Shown: one piece after another, positions 43,281 through 55,392 of the stretch
Position numbering within the stretch: position 1 is the stretch's first letter
How the letters are laid out: the number at the start of each line of letters is the position of its first letter
Assembly (NCBI GenBank): GCA_003991915.1
Contig: RQTK01000004.1
Coordinates: 1,543,502-1,607,501, forward strand
Source: Elysia chlorotica
Lineage: Eukaryota > Mollusca > Gastropoda > Plakobranchidae
Direction: 5' to 3'
DNA length: 64,000 nucleotides
The notes under the pieces: model-generated
Databases searched by the model: none
Told to the model about the DNA's origin: nothing
The model's input: only the letters and a program-made list of their open reading frames with translations
Translations under genes and position numbers: made by a program

Positions 43281-43896
43281 TCTATATCCCAATAGCTATA
43301 AAGTTGGTATCATAAGCCTTGCGATTTACACATCATTAACGGTTGACAAAACCACGTCCTTTGGGCATGGCGTTTTTGAAATGTTTCATTGGCTCCTAAA
43401 GTTTAAGTTAAAGCTATGATTAGCCTGCGGTGCACATTCCAATCCCTATTGTCTTCGTTTTCGCTATAAACACCGCGATCGCAAATCTCCAATTGGCTGA
43501 ACCCTATCCAGCCCCTGTGTGACTCCAGTGCGACCCTCCCAGTAATCAAACTAACCCATCACACGACCCCGCCGCCTTGCCTTTGTTCTTGTTAATCAGG
43601 GGTGGCAGCAACAGTTTAACTAACGCCGCTCGCTCGTGCCTTGGCTTTGCTTGGGTCACTTACAGGGTGTCGGCTCAGAGCTAGTTCGCTCTATCTCCGT
43701 TTTGTCTCCGATGGAGTTAGAACATAGGAATACTGAGTCGATGAAGGGTCTGACTCACACATACCCGCACCTCAATCGATCCTATCACTCGCCATCTCTA
43801 TTTTCTCCATGAACGGGGTAGAGGATATCCGAGGTTGGTCAGCACCCTTGCTCTATCGGTCTCATCTTGTGGTCTGGGCTGGAAGGGAAAATAAAG

Positions 43897-44090
43897 GACA
43901 AAATGTCAACCGTGTTAATTATAGTGCCAACCCTATCATGATGGACAAAATGTCTAACGTTTTAATTATAGTGCCAACTCTATCATTATGGACAAAATGT
44001 CTAATGTATTAACTATAGTGCCAACCCAATCATAATGGAAAAATGCGTAACGTGTTAATTATACTTTAGTGTCAACTTCAATATTCGTTT
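43897..44090. repeat. Minisatellite, 46-47-bp unit, four copies
   Basis: GGACAAAATGTC(T)AA...GTTAATTATAGTGCCAACCC repeats starting at 43897, 43943, 43990 and 44037. Confidence 0.9.
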
Positions 44091-44211
44091 ACTATCTCTA
44101 GTGTGGGACCTTCGTGAAAAAAATTAATAAAAGTAAGACAAAAAGTAACAGCAAAAACACGTATGCAGTTTACAGTTTGCTTACTTTCACAATCCGTTAC
44201 AATGTATTTAC

Positions 44212-44600
44212 ACCAAGGCGTCCAAAAATAGAAGGCCAAGTCACCGAATTAAAATAAGTGAAAAGATTTTTATGTACCAGGGGTAAAATTGATTTTGTTT
44301 CTTTTAATTCTAAGCATATATAGAACAGAGTAATGCTTAGAGAGTATTTTTCAGCCCACACGGTCAGCCTACACTGCAAAATTTAATGTGAACTGTCCTA
44401 TCTATGTGCGCACTATTTTGTGTTATTTTTAAAAAATTCATAAAATGATTGGTCATTTTATATTGTGTCCTTCTATTGTTGCTTAATATAAGTTGCGCAG
44501 CGCGATGCGAATTATGTTCAAATTATAGCTCACTTTGATTCTTGCTGCAAGTTTATGAATATTTCGGTGACTTGGCCTTCTATTTTTGGAAGCCTTGATT
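44212..44600. mobile_element. MITE-like element with ~40-bp terminal inverted repeats
   Basis: The left arm 44212-44249 (CCAAAAATAGAAGGCCAAGT, CACCGAA) is the inverse of the right arm 44562-44600 (TTCGGTGACTTGGCCTTCTA, TTTTTGG). The arms are almost perfect over ~30 bp and continue imperfectly outward. The ~310-bp interior is AT-rich and has no transposase. No clear target-site duplication was recognised, so the superfamily is unassigned. Confidence 0.6.
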
Positions 44601-44609
44601 TACACATGG

Positions 44610-45126
44610 GTTATTTTTATATCGTATGAAGATTACAGAATTTGCTTTCCAAACGACGATAAGCATAATATTATCACGCCATAAGCCACGTTTGTGTTCT
44701 TGTTTTTTTCGTTTGTTTGTTGTTGTTTTGTTTTGAATGGCTTATTGGCTCCTTAAACTCACTATGGTAGGACGCCGGTGCGTATTCATTTACCCAAGTC
44801 TTCTCTTCCACTTTTGGCTCCATAATCGCTACAATTTTCAAATAATCTCCGATGGGTAAGATCCCGTTTTGAAAAAAAAAAAGCACACACACGCACTCAA
44901 CACACATCAACAGTTCTTGTATTTCCTGAACCTCCTGCTATCAGTCACGTCCAGGCATCAGTACGTCGTTAATTGAAAGGGGCAGGTCTCTAGCAAAGAG
45001 CTCGTTATCTTTTTGACTGTGTGTCTCAGCAGACTATGTTGGTCTCTGTTTCTGTCTGTCTCTTTTTTCCTCTCTCTGTCTCTCTCTTTTTTGCTTTCTC
45101 TGTCTCTGTTTATCTATCTTATCTCT

Positions 45127-45127
<1 letters not shown>
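44610..45127. other. No gene recognised
   Basis: Contains a weak relative of the 37-kb repeat at 44730-44860 (GGCTTATTGGCTCCTTAAAC). No gene seen. Confidence 0.35.
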
Positions 45128-45185
<58 letters not shown>

Positions 45186-45205
45186 GTTCTCTCTCTTGCT
45201 CTCTT
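45128..45205. repeat. (CT)n microsatellite
   Basis: CT run of about 55 bp with related pyrimidine-rich flanks. Confidence 0.9.
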
Positions 45206-47508
45206 CCAAACAACTTACCTTTTTAACTACACGTACAATCCATTTATTCATCATAACCATTCATAATTATGTTTATGCTTTTCTTTTTTTCTTTTTACCA
45301 CTTGTAGATATTACTTTTTCAATTCACACTGTTCTTCTCACCCGTTCTTGGAGATCCCTTAGCTCCCACATTTTTTTTTAAACCAAAAATATTACTGTTT
45401 ATGGTCAGTCCTTTTAATAGATACATTTTTACGCCCAAAGCGTTGAAGCACCAAAAATAAACTCTCAAAGCCTACGACATCTTCCTTAAATCGGCATACC
45501 TCCAAAATGATGATGTTTTGTCAACCTTAAAGGAAATCTAATCCTCTTCCCTCTGTCGCTTCCTATTTGTAGCCTGTTTGTATCATTAAGCGGGATGATG
45601 GCAGCGATACCTTATCTTGTTGCAACACATCAAAAGCATCAATATTTCATAGATTTCTGGGAATCTCTTGAGGTCTTCATTCAATGAGTCTTGGTTGTGT
45701 CCCTTGATAAATGTTGAGCGCAGGGGTCTAAATTATTTCCCTTTCATGGTCTTACAGACCAATCGATTATCCCTTTCTATTCATATGTTTACCATTTAGA
45801 CTATGTGTGCTTTGTGCAAATAATTAGTATTGTGGACTTTATCGAAAGAGGTAGTTATTCTTCTCTGAAACATTGAAAGCATTGTGGGATGTTGCCAACA
45901 TTTAACTAGTTCCAATGATAGCTTAGTACCAAAAGACATCTCATGGTGACATCCAGATCATTTTTTTACGTTTACTCTATTTAGCGCAACGCAAGCCCTA
46001 TTGGTACATGACAAAGCTTCCTAAATGAAATGACTTCACCTTATGAAACACCCTGTCTAAGCGAAATTATGGTTTCATATTATAATTATTTCTGAGACTC
46101 AGATTCCCTGTTTTCACGCTAATAACAGTCGGCGGAATAAAATAAACAAGTTTTGGTTCTCCCCAAGAGGACTATCTTTAAAAAGCATTGACACTTGTAA
46201 TATACCTTCGCTGAACCCGGAATGTTTTTCTACAAAACTACATTTTAAAGTTTCATCTTGTTGAATTGGAATGGGGAGAACTTGCCAGTTTACCAGACAG
46301 CAGCAATTCAAGATGTTTATTTATAATCCTTTTGCTAAACTTCAATCTGCACCTGAATCTGTTATGTTCTGCTTAGCTAAACACGGCTCGATGCAGGACG
46401 ATTATTTTTATTTGCACGCACCGTTACTAATCCGTTCTCTTTGCAAAACACATGCAGGGGAAAAGCTAAAAAGATGCAAAGATAATTGCAACGAACAAAA
46501 TCAGTTTGTTTTGAGAAATAGAGAATTTGCAAATTTTAAGCTCCAGTTTTTTAATCGATAGTTTTTGTCTGTGCTCGTTTTTGGTGAACTGAGCAATGTC
46601 TGTAATTTCAGAAGCTGCTTTTAATAGAGAAAGTCAAATTCAGCTGAAATAGATCTAGATCTAAATGGTAGTTAGTCTGAAATTATTATCCTTGATAATT
46701 TTTTGAAATGTCATTGTCTTTTAATTTAATATTGCTCATATTCAATTATTTTGACTAGCTTGCCAGATCAGTTACTAATTTAATACTGGGACTAGACAGT
46801 TTTGGTTATACGAGATTGTTTATACTCTAAGGAGCTAAAAAGGAGTCGATATTTACACCATCTAATCCCAGAAGCGATATAAAGACACAACTCACGTTTG
46901 AGGGTAACATGTTCCTTCTCGCTTACCCTTAAACGTTTTCCCTCTTTTGTCCGACTCGTCATATTCCTCTATTTCCCCAAGGCAAAGGGCAGCACTTAAG
47001 AAAGAGAAGGGAATGGTGTTTTTATCTGTCTGAATGATTTACATTCATTGTCTGGCAAGAGCGACTTGCTCCTGAGGGGGCATTAAATTATAGTCGCGTC
47101 CAGGGAGAACTTGTTTGTGACTTCATCTGGATTATTGGCAGGGCTGTTTCTCTGTTATAGAACCTCACAGAGAGAGAAATTTGAGAATGGGGCCAATATT
47201 TTTTAGAAGGAGAAAAAAAGAAGTGAGAGGGACGATGGAAACATCGTACATATAAATTGAGAGAGAGAGAGATAAAACAGAAAGGAAGGAAGAGAGAAAT
47301 AGATAAAAAGGTGGATAGAGGGAGGGGCAGGGAAGCCCAAACAGTAAGTGGAAGAAAACAAGAAAGAAAGCTTATGACGGAAAGAGCACTTAAGCGTGAG
47401 GACAATAATTCAGAAAAAGAAAAAAAGGAGGTGAGGTGGACCAGGAAAAGGTAATTAAAAGAAGTTGAGATAAACGAGAGACAGTATTTTATCAATGATA
47501 ATTATAGG
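45206..47508. other. No gene recognised
   Basis: AT-rich, then purine-rich from 47165. Frames at 46114-46311, 46271-46561 and 47088-47495 lack known motifs. The last is a by-product of purine-rich sequence. Confidence 0.4.
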
Positions 47509-47856
47509 ATACTTTACAGATGAGGTTACGACTTGTGCTTTTTATTGCATTGATTAGGTCAAAACTATTTGTACCAACAAATAACATTGTTTTAAAGCAA
47601 GCAGTTATTTGCCAAGCAATTATTTAACATAATCATTTATTATTATGTGATCTTACGTGCTATGCAAACAGCTCTATCCGTTAATGACGCCCACATTACA
47701 TTAATATAACTTTAATTATATATCTTTGAGTGGGCGATTTCGGAGAAGACTTTCGTTTAACTATTATTATTATTTTGAACCCTCGTAACTCTTATTTTCT
47801 CAGTTGAGTTAAGATAAAATAATTATTAATGTATTACTTCATGGCTCTTTTCCTCT

Positions 47857-47900
47857 TCCTCTCTCTCTCTCTCTCTCTAGAGAGAGAGAGAGAGGGGGGG
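47857..47900. repeat. (CT)n(AG)n perfect palindrome at the end of the left inverted arm
   Basis: A CT run of about 10 units turns at CTAG (47877-47880) into an AG run of about 8 units, followed by a G-run. The block can fold into a perfect hairpin. Confidence 0.9.
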
Positions 47901-48733
47901 GGGATAGAACAATTGGGATGGGAGAGCAGAAGGAGCTCATAAAAAACACTGGAAGAAAGAAAGGAAGATAAGTGTGACAAAGATACAACGACTGAATTTT
48001 GGGATTGTAGACAATAATAATTTAATCAGAAGGAGGAAAAAGGAGATTAGACGGACACGGAAGAAATCCCCAATAGAAATTGGGAGAGAGAAACAGAAAG
48101 AGGGATAGAAAAGGATAGGGGAATAAATAGATAGACAGATGAAGAGGTGGGAGGCACTGAGGATCCCATAAAAAATGAAAGCAAGCAAAAAAGATTAGAA
48201 AGATAATGATTCTAAGAAGGCAACAGGAAAGCGAATGACAAAAGTGAGAGAAAGTTTGAGGGAATGAGGGAGACCATGAAAATATAAAATAGGTACAGCA
48301 TGTAGACATATAAATAACACATTCATGATCATATTGTTTTAGAAGAGGTCAGGAAAGATAAATAATTTACATTTGAGTTATTTTATTCGTGAAAGGATAG
48401 AAAACGCGCACGAAATAGGTGTTGCTGTTGTATTTTTTTGGGCGGTGCTAAATTATGTAATAAATTACGATTAGTCGATATTTTAACATTTCTTCTCCTC
48501 AGTGTTGTGTAATATCGTATTGATTTTCTAAAAGACAAATGATTCGGAATAGGAATATCAAATATTAAAATAGGACACTATACAATTGAGGTTACGACTT
48601 GTGAGTTAATTGCATCGATCAGGTCTAAATTATTTGTACCAATCCGTGCGATTATTTCAATGCAAGTGCTTATTTCTGATGCAATTATTTACCATCTTAA
48701 TTTATTATTATGTGATCTTACGTGGGCCTATAC

Positions 48734-48776
48734 GGGCGATCAGTGAATCGAAAGGGAAAGAGGGAGTGAGAGAGAC

Positions 48777-48814
<38 letters not shown>

Positions 48815-48968
48815 GAGACTGAAAGAGATATATTGAGGGCACAGAAAATGTGCTAAAATCGCATTTGATGCTGCCAGTTCGCACCGTCTTCTGAGGTGAT
48901 GTACGGTGTACGGGCGATCAGTGAATCGAAAGGGAAAGAGGGAGTGAGAGAGACAGGAGAGAGAGAGG

Positions 48969-49010
<42 letters not shown>

Positions 49011-49070
49011 AAGCGAGAGACAGAGTCAGAGACAGAGACAGATAGAGACACAGGCACACACACACAGAAG

Positions 49071-49128
<58 letters not shown>

Positions 49129-49160
49129 GAGACTGAAAGAGATATATTGAGGGCACAGAA
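48734..49160. repeat. Internal duplication around (GA)n tracts
   Basis: GGGCGATCAGTGAATCGAAA is present at 48734 and 48911, and GAGACTGAAAGAGATATATT at 48815 and 49130. Between them lie GA runs at 48780-48810, 48970-49010 and 49075-49122 and degraded CAGA words. Confidence 0.85.
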
Positions 49161-49419
49161 CATAGTCAGTGATGTGAAGAGAATGCTTTGAAATGAGTCA
49201 AACCGCAGATCTGAATCGATCTATCTCCATTGGAGTGATGCGGACTTAGAGAACAATTTGCTGTGCATTGAGATTAATATTCAGTCAATATTAATTTGTT
49301 ATTGCTATAGTAGCCTTGATTTTTTCTGTTTGTTTCATTTTTGTACTTCACATTTTGTACCTCTTTTATTTTTTGAAGGAGGTTAAATTGAAAATGTCAA
49401 AGATTAGGATATATTGAAA

Positions 49420-49466
49420 GAAGAAAAAGAAGAAGAAGAGGAAGAAGAAGAAGAAAAAGAAGAAGT
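49420..49466. repeat. (GAA)n microsatellite
   Basis: Purine-only GAA array with a few GGA and AAA units. Confidence 0.9.
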
Positions 49467-49707
49467 TATATCACCCTTTTACACCACTTTCTCGTTCACA
49501 TTCTTGTTTCGATTACTACTTGTAAGGTTTTCCAGCGCCGCGTTTTTATGTTAGACCACTGCAGAGGGGTGAAGGCTTAGAAAGATGCAAATGCAATGAT
49601 GGACCAGCAGTGGTAACTGATGATGACAGATGGGGTTGGATAAGTTGAGAGAAATGGAGAGAAAGCAATAGAGATAGATAGATACAGACTAAGAGAAAGA
49701 GAAAGAG

Positions 49708-49708
49708 A

Positions 49709-49752
<44 letters not shown>
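49708..49752. repeat. (GA)n microsatellite next to the right inverted arm
   Basis: GA run directly abutting the right arm, mirroring the CT run at the end of the left arm. Confidence 0.9.
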
Positions 49753-49754
<2 letters not shown>

Positions 49755-50290
49755 GAGAAAAAGAGCCATGAAGTAATACATTAATAATATAATTATTTTA
49801 TCCTAACTCAACTGAGAAAATAAGAGTTACGAGGGTTCAAAAGAAATAAATAATAGTTAAAAGAAAATCTTCTCCGAAATCGCCTACTCAAAGATATATA
49901 ATTAAAGTTTTATTGATGTAACGTCGGCGTCATTAACGGATAGAACTGTTTGCATAGTACCGTACATCACCTCAGAAGACGGTGCGAACTGGCAGCATCA
50001 AATGCGATTTCAGCGCATCTTCGCATCTTCATTACCCGTGCGCACTGCTCCGCTGCAGTCTCACCGTCTCAGGGGAGGACAGCAAGTGACATGCGTAAAT
50101 CTGAAAGTCGGTGGTCTCCCTTTACTAGACTCTTCTTCTTTGGGGTCCATTAAAAGACCGTGATCTGATCAAAGCTGCCTCCCAATGTAATGACTTACTT
50201 GAAATCTGTGCATAGCATGCAGTGATAGTGGTGGTCTATGAGATTTATGTTCTAGGAATATCAAACGAGAAACGTCTATTCGTCGTCCGC

Positions 50291-50292
<2 letters not shown>

Positions 50293-50341
<49 letters not shown>

Positions 50342-50415
50342 AGAGAAAAAAGTGAGAGAGGACGTGAAAGAGAGAGAAAGAGATAGAGCGATAGATAGAT
50401 AGATAGAGAGGGAGA
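50293..50415. repeat. (GA)n and short (GATA)n tract
   Basis: Pure GA at 50293-50337, then degraded GA with three GATA units. Confidence 0.9.
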
Positions 50416-51614
50416 GAGGAAACTAAGAAATAGACATAATTGTTTGTTTTTTAAATAGCATATATCTAATTTAACTTAACATCGATATTCCAAGTAGACA
50501 ACATCAAGGTCAACTAAACAGGCTGTATTTAAATCTAGTTCATTTATCAAACTCATAATGATATCATGCTTTTTACTTATCTGTGAAGTTCCCTCCGAAT
50601 GCAGTTGTTCTGGTGTATCAATAATTAATCGTGATCAAGTCAATCTGCTAAATAACGACGTGATAAAGCGAAAAAAAAACTACTTTCGATAATGATACGT
50701 GTTTTTCTCCCTTCAATACCCTTTGAAGCAATGACATTTCCTTATTGAATGTCAATGACTCTACATGAATTAATGAGTGAGACATTAAAAGCATGCACAT
50801 TGTTGTCGGGCGAAAGAGCGCGTGTCTTTGAAAAACAAAACAACTCCCGCCCACACAAAAAACTATTCGGAAAGGGATGGGGTGGGGGTGGGAATTGGGG
50901 ATTGGGGGGGGGTTGCGGTAGTCTAAATAAACGTAGACTAAAATAATGGAAATATTCAGCAATCGCATCCTGCATCCGCGGTAATTGATCTGCTAAAATT
51001 ACCAGCTATCTCTTGACAGATTGAAAAAAAAATCTCGAACAGAAATAGAGAACCCTTGTAGTACTGGCTATATCGTTGGAAATTGTAGTTTCGTTTGTTT
51101 GTTTGTTTTAATTCTTCCAATTTCGTTGGGATCAAGTAATTGGAATTTTAAATTATGGTTAAAAAACAGACAAATAAACCCCATCCGCAGAGCAAAAAGG
51201 TGAAGTGTTATATGACATCCTCTAGCTATAAAAACTCATTTATAAAAAAAAACAAAAAAACCTCTTCAAACATGTTGATTTTTTTGTTGGTCCTATCCTA
51301 TCCAAAACGAAATACTTGACCCTTGAAGAAAATTTAAAAAGAATAAAAATGTTCCCAACCAAAAATTAGTTGTAGTTTTTTTTTATATAATCGAGATGAA
51401 AAACTGCAGTAAAAAATGAAGTTGCTTGCACATACAAAGTGGGTATTAGGATATGCCCCCCCCCCTTTTTTTTTTTCTTAGCTTATAAATGTTTCCTTCA
51501 AATAATTGCTCAGTTTTGAAATGTAACACATTTAAAAATGTTCAACCTACAACATTCAAGCCAGGGCAGCTACTTAGATATAATGGTGTATTAAAATAAG
51601 TGGGGTTTGGTCTT
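50416..51614. other. No gene recognised
   Basis: AT-rich with G-runs (50880-50915) and a C/T homopolymer block (51457-51477). No gene or known repeat. Confidence 0.4.
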
Positions 51615-51805
51615 ACTGCAACTAGACTGTATTCCGGATGGGTGCCATAACTAACGTCTGACAATTTTAGCAGCTGCTATACATAAGCAGAGCAGGATAC
51701 AAGAACTTGTCTCAGACACCAATACCGATTCAACCAGGAGAAAACAAGACTTTAGAGGATCGAACCGGCAACTCGCTTATTAAGAAGTTGCGCTCTCTAT
51801 CATTG
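51615..51805 (-). mobile_element. tRNA-derived SINE, degraded copy
   Basis: The minus strand shows GCCGGTTCGATCCTC (B box), GGTTGAATCGGTATTGGTGT (core), and CTAAAATTGTCAGACGTTAG (tail). Highly diverged. Confidence 0.65.
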
Positions 51806-52185
51806 ACAAATTAAAAAAAAGAATTAATTTTGAAGATTCTCCATGACATGAGTAAAGGGCCTACCATATTACGGTGGAAGAATTGTATTAGTATTTCTTT
51901 AAATCAAGTTCGATATTCTTTGGGCGTATACATTCAAATGGTTTAAGTAACTGGTCATTGCTATGGATAATACGTTTCTGATATTATTTCACAGAGAACA
52001 AAAGGACAGCACAATTAAGATGTGTCGGTTTATACAAGTTGTTCTGTACGTTTCTAGCTTTTTGTTCTTATAAGATAAGTTTTGAACTAAACATACTTTG
52101 TCCGATTTTTGTCTAAAATACCAACGAAATATTTCTAAAACTTGGAATTTGGCATGTTGAGCAATTAAATAGAGACACACAGAGA
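51806..52185. other. No gene recognised
   Basis: AT-rich sequence between a SINE and purine-rich microsatellites. Nothing further seen. Confidence 0.4.
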
Positions 52186-52215
52186 TAAAGTCACACATAT
52201 AGGGATAGAGATAGG

Positions 52216-52267
<52 letters not shown>

Positions 52268-52470
52268 AAAGAGAGAGAGAGAGAGAGAGGGGGGGGGGAG
52301 GAGCGGGCAAAGGACTTGGAGAAACCAAGGAAAAGACAGACAGACAGACAGGCAAACAGACATACAGACAGACAGACAGTTTGACAGACAGTCAGACAGA
52401 CAGAGAGACAGTTTGACAGACAGTCAGACAGACAGAGAGACAGTAAGAAAGAAACAGAGAGACAGAGACA
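52186..52470. repeat. (GA)n followed by degraded (CAGA)n
   Basis: GA runs at 52216-52260 and 52273-52288, a G-run, then CAGA/GACAGT repeats with two copies of a block containing CAGTTTGACAGACAGTCAGA. Confidence 0.9.
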
Positions 52471-52796
52471 AATATAAAAACAAAAACAAAAAAATATCAA
52501 ACTGTCAGGAAAAAAAAATGTTTTAAATCTTACACCTTCAGAAAGAAGAGAAATAAGCCGGCACCAGTATAATGATGTTTGAAACATGAATTGTCTCCCC
52601 CCACACAAAAAGAGATCACTTTCCACTGATAAATAATTGTTATCACCAATCTAAAGCATGATTCGAAATAAATGAAGACAAAAATCGAGCAAACAAACAA
52701 GTAAACAAAATACATAACTGTAAACTATATGCATTAACTTGCCAATGATCATAAAGCGCAGATAACAAAATATTAATTTTTGTTGTTTGACAAAGT

Positions 52797-53175
52797 GATC
52801 TTTTATTATCATTCAATTGACAACGTGAACAATATTTAGTGTAAAAGGTGAAAAAATAAAAAAAATAAATAGTGTCTATCACAGCAATCCTGTGTCAGCG
52901 TTGTATAGAAATAAAGTAAAATATTCATCAGCAGTACCTTAACCATCACATAAATACTAACCTTGCACAGTACACTTGCTAAGCTGACTGGCCGATAATT
53001 ACTTCTTTTATTATCATTCAATTAGCAACGTTGCTATAAAGGGTGAACAATATTTAGTGTAAAAGGTGAAAAAAATAAAAAATAAATAGTGTCTATCACG
53101 GCAATCCTGTGGCAGCGTTGTATCGAAAAAAAGCAAAATATTCATCAGCAGTCCCTTAACCATTAAATAAATAAT
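52797..53175. repeat. Two-copy tandem duplication, ~206-bp period
   Basis: TTTTATTATCATTCAATT at 52800 and 53006 leads in both copies into GTGAACAATATTTAGTGTAA, AATAGTGTCTATCAC and ATATTCATCAGCAGT. A LINE reverse transcriptase fragment lies at the junction. Confidence 0.85.
52935..53025 (-). pseudogene. LINE reverse transcriptase fragment
   Basis: The minus-strand frame from 53021 reads NDNKRSNYRPVSLASVLCK, then VSIYVMVKVLLMN. N-Y-R-P-(V/I)-S-L-x-S-V-x-x-K is the signature of an early reverse transcriptase motif in Jockey/CR1-type LINEs. Only ~25-30 residues are recognisable before the frame runs into AT-rich sequence. It is a dead fragment. Confidence 0.65.
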
Positions 53176-53430
53176 TATTGTAAATGGAATGCATTAGAGA
53201 GAGTCTCGAATCTACTTGTTGATTCTCGTTGACATTACAACAAAATAAAATACTCTTTTAATAATTTAGAAATCATAAGAAAAATGAAGCAAAATTGGCA
53301 ACAATTCCAGTTTCATTTGCATAAATCACGTTGAATACTCCATTTATCAGAATGTTTAAAAAAATTAAAACAGTTTAGCACGCTACATGAGAAGGCGGCT
53401 TGGTGCAGCAACATCAGTCAGGTTGGTTTA

Positions 53431-53890
53431 CCCTGTGACACTGGTTGGATCGGTGACAGTATAGAGTGACACTGGTTGGATCGGTGACAGTATAGACACT
53501 GGTTGGATCGGTGACAGTATAAAGTGACACTGGTTGGATCGATGACAGTATATACACTGGTTGGATCGATGACAGTATAAAGTGACACTGGTTGGATCGG
53601 TGACAGTATAAAGTGACACTGGTTGGATCGGTGACAGTATAGAGTGACACTGGTTGGATCGGTGACAGTATAGAGTGACACTGGTTGGATCGGTGACAGT
53701 ATAGAGTGACACTGGTTGGATCGGTGACAGTATAGAGTGACACTGGTTGGATCGGTGACAGTATAGAGTGACACTAGTTAGATCGGTGACAGTATAGAGT
53801 GACACTGGTTGGATCGGTGACAGTATAGAGTGACACTGGTTGGATCAGTGACAGTATAAAGAGACACTGGTTGGATCGGTGACAATAGAG
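53431..53890. repeat. 31-bp minisatellite (about 15 copies) resembling the SINE core
   Basis: The unit is TGACACTGGTTGGATCGGTG plus ACAGTATAGAG. Most copies are 31 bp, and two near 53495 and 53553 lack the AGTGAC stretch. All three minus-strand frames are open, because 31 is not a multiple of 3 and the unit has no stop in that direction. The repeated peptide frames are therefore artefacts. The unit matches the SINE core ACTGGTTGGGTCGGTGTCAG, TATAATGTGACTGGCTG at about 34 of 38 positions by eye. Confidence 0.95.
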
Positions 53891-54797
53891 CAAGATGAGG
53901 CTTAGGGAGGCCACAAACTAACAACGCACTCTGTAAATGTATTGATCTCTATTGAGGCTGTGAAATTCTACACAGAGTACAGTTCTACTGTTCTACGGTT
54001 ATATTACCAGAGAGCTTTTCTTTTTCTATTATTTGATAACGGTTCTTATGTTGCGGAAGACAATGTACCTGGCTACAGACAAAGGATGAAAAAGCGAAAG
54101 TTTTTTTTTACGGGCTTCAGTACAGAGACAGAGCCCGGCCTTTGAAGCTTCTGGTTCTACTAGTCAAATTTTACATACCGACACAAAAGCAAGCAACGTT
54201 TAAAGGTTGGTTGTGGTCTCCAATCCAGGGGCGATCCTTTTTAGACGGAACGTTTCAAGGACGAAAACCGCTAAAAGTACACAGACACCAAAAAAACTGT
54301 GGGTCGACATTATCGACCTCGTACACCTACATGGTTATACCGAATAAAAGAAATCGAATGTTGTCAATTATAGACAAAAAAATAAACTTTGGTCGACTTT
54401 GGCCTCAAAAGGAACTAAAAATATATAATAAACAATGTAAAAGTATTGTTTAGCCTTAGAGATCCGATAAGGCTAATGCATTGTAAACAATGGCATACAA
54501 CTTTCTGGTACTTAAACTCTGAGTGACGGCTTGGAATGAACACATAAATGCACTTGCAATATATTGTTAGCAGCAGTACTAGTAACTGTTGCTGGAACAG
54601 CTAATGATAAGCGCTTTCAAAACCCAACACAGTGCAGAGGTAATGGTAGGATTGAGGAGCAATTTCTAAGTGAAAAGCTTGAAATTTAATGTAGCCTATC
54701 AGAATCAACACGCTATTAGAACCTTAACGAGTTAAAATATACTGTGACAATTATAAAAGCCAAAAAGAAGTAAAAAAGAATTAAGAAATTATGGAAG

Positions 54798-55100
54798 CTT
54801 TATGGCATCACAATAGTGGTTTAGTGTCAACACTCTTGGAGTTAAGTGCCAACATCATAGAAGCTTAGTAACATTACATAATAGGAGTTAAGTGCCAACA
54901 TCATAGAAGCTTAGTAACATTACTTCAGTGGTTTAGTGTCAAGACTCTAGGATTCAAGGATCAACATCATAGAAACTTAGTGACATTACTGTAGTGGTTT
55001 AGTGTCAACACTCTAGGAGTTAAGCGCCAACATCATAGAAGCTTAGTAACATTACTGTAGTGGTTTAGTGTCATCACTCTTGGAGTTAAGTGCCAACATA
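54798..55100. repeat. ~66-bp minisatellite, copy-1 array
   Basis: Unit GTGGTTTAGTGTCAACACTC, (T)AGGAGTTAAGTGCCAACATC, ATAGAAGCTTAGTAACATTA, about four to five copies. Confidence 0.85.
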
Positions 55101-55392
55101 TGAGAGAGATCCCGATTTTATGAGCACTTAATATACAATAAATTCCGCTTCCAGCATCTTTCCCAATTTTGTAGAAATTCTCTATTTTGCAGGTCCCACT
55201 GTAATAAGATTTCGAAGGATACCATATCTAAAAGAGAATTGCCAAAAATGAAATGGCACAGTTCTAGATTCAAGACTGACTGGTTTAATTATTGACCAAA
55301 CTGACTCTATAATCTGTGTTTGAAAACAACAACAACAACAAAAAGACTGACTGATTTTTACTTTGAGCGTAGAATGTCGATGGGCGAAGAAA
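55101..55392. other. Spacer between duplicated segments
   Basis: Unique sequence with a short (AAC)n run. No gene recognised. Confidence 0.35.

Larger units (their letters stand above)
47509..50013. repeat. Foldback-like mosaic with long inverted and direct repeats
   Basis: Arms 47659-47860 and 49751-49958 are inverted copies of about 200 bp with high identity (shared words TCAGTTGAGTTA, GAACCCTCGTAACTCTTATT and GTATTACTTCATGGCTCTTT in inverse orientation). A second inverted pair is 48853-48907 against 49959-50013. Direct repeats at 47509-47658 and 48583-48731 share GAGGTTACGACTTGTG and TTATTATTATGTGATCTTAC. The interior is dominated by GA, GAA and related purine tracts and has no transposase-like frame. 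This could be a non-autonomous foldback element or a complex local rearrangement. Confidence 0.65.

Noticed and set aside
53414..53805. Three overlapping 109-125-codon frames with a 31-residue repeat
   Set aside because: All are the same 31-bp minisatellite read in different phases.
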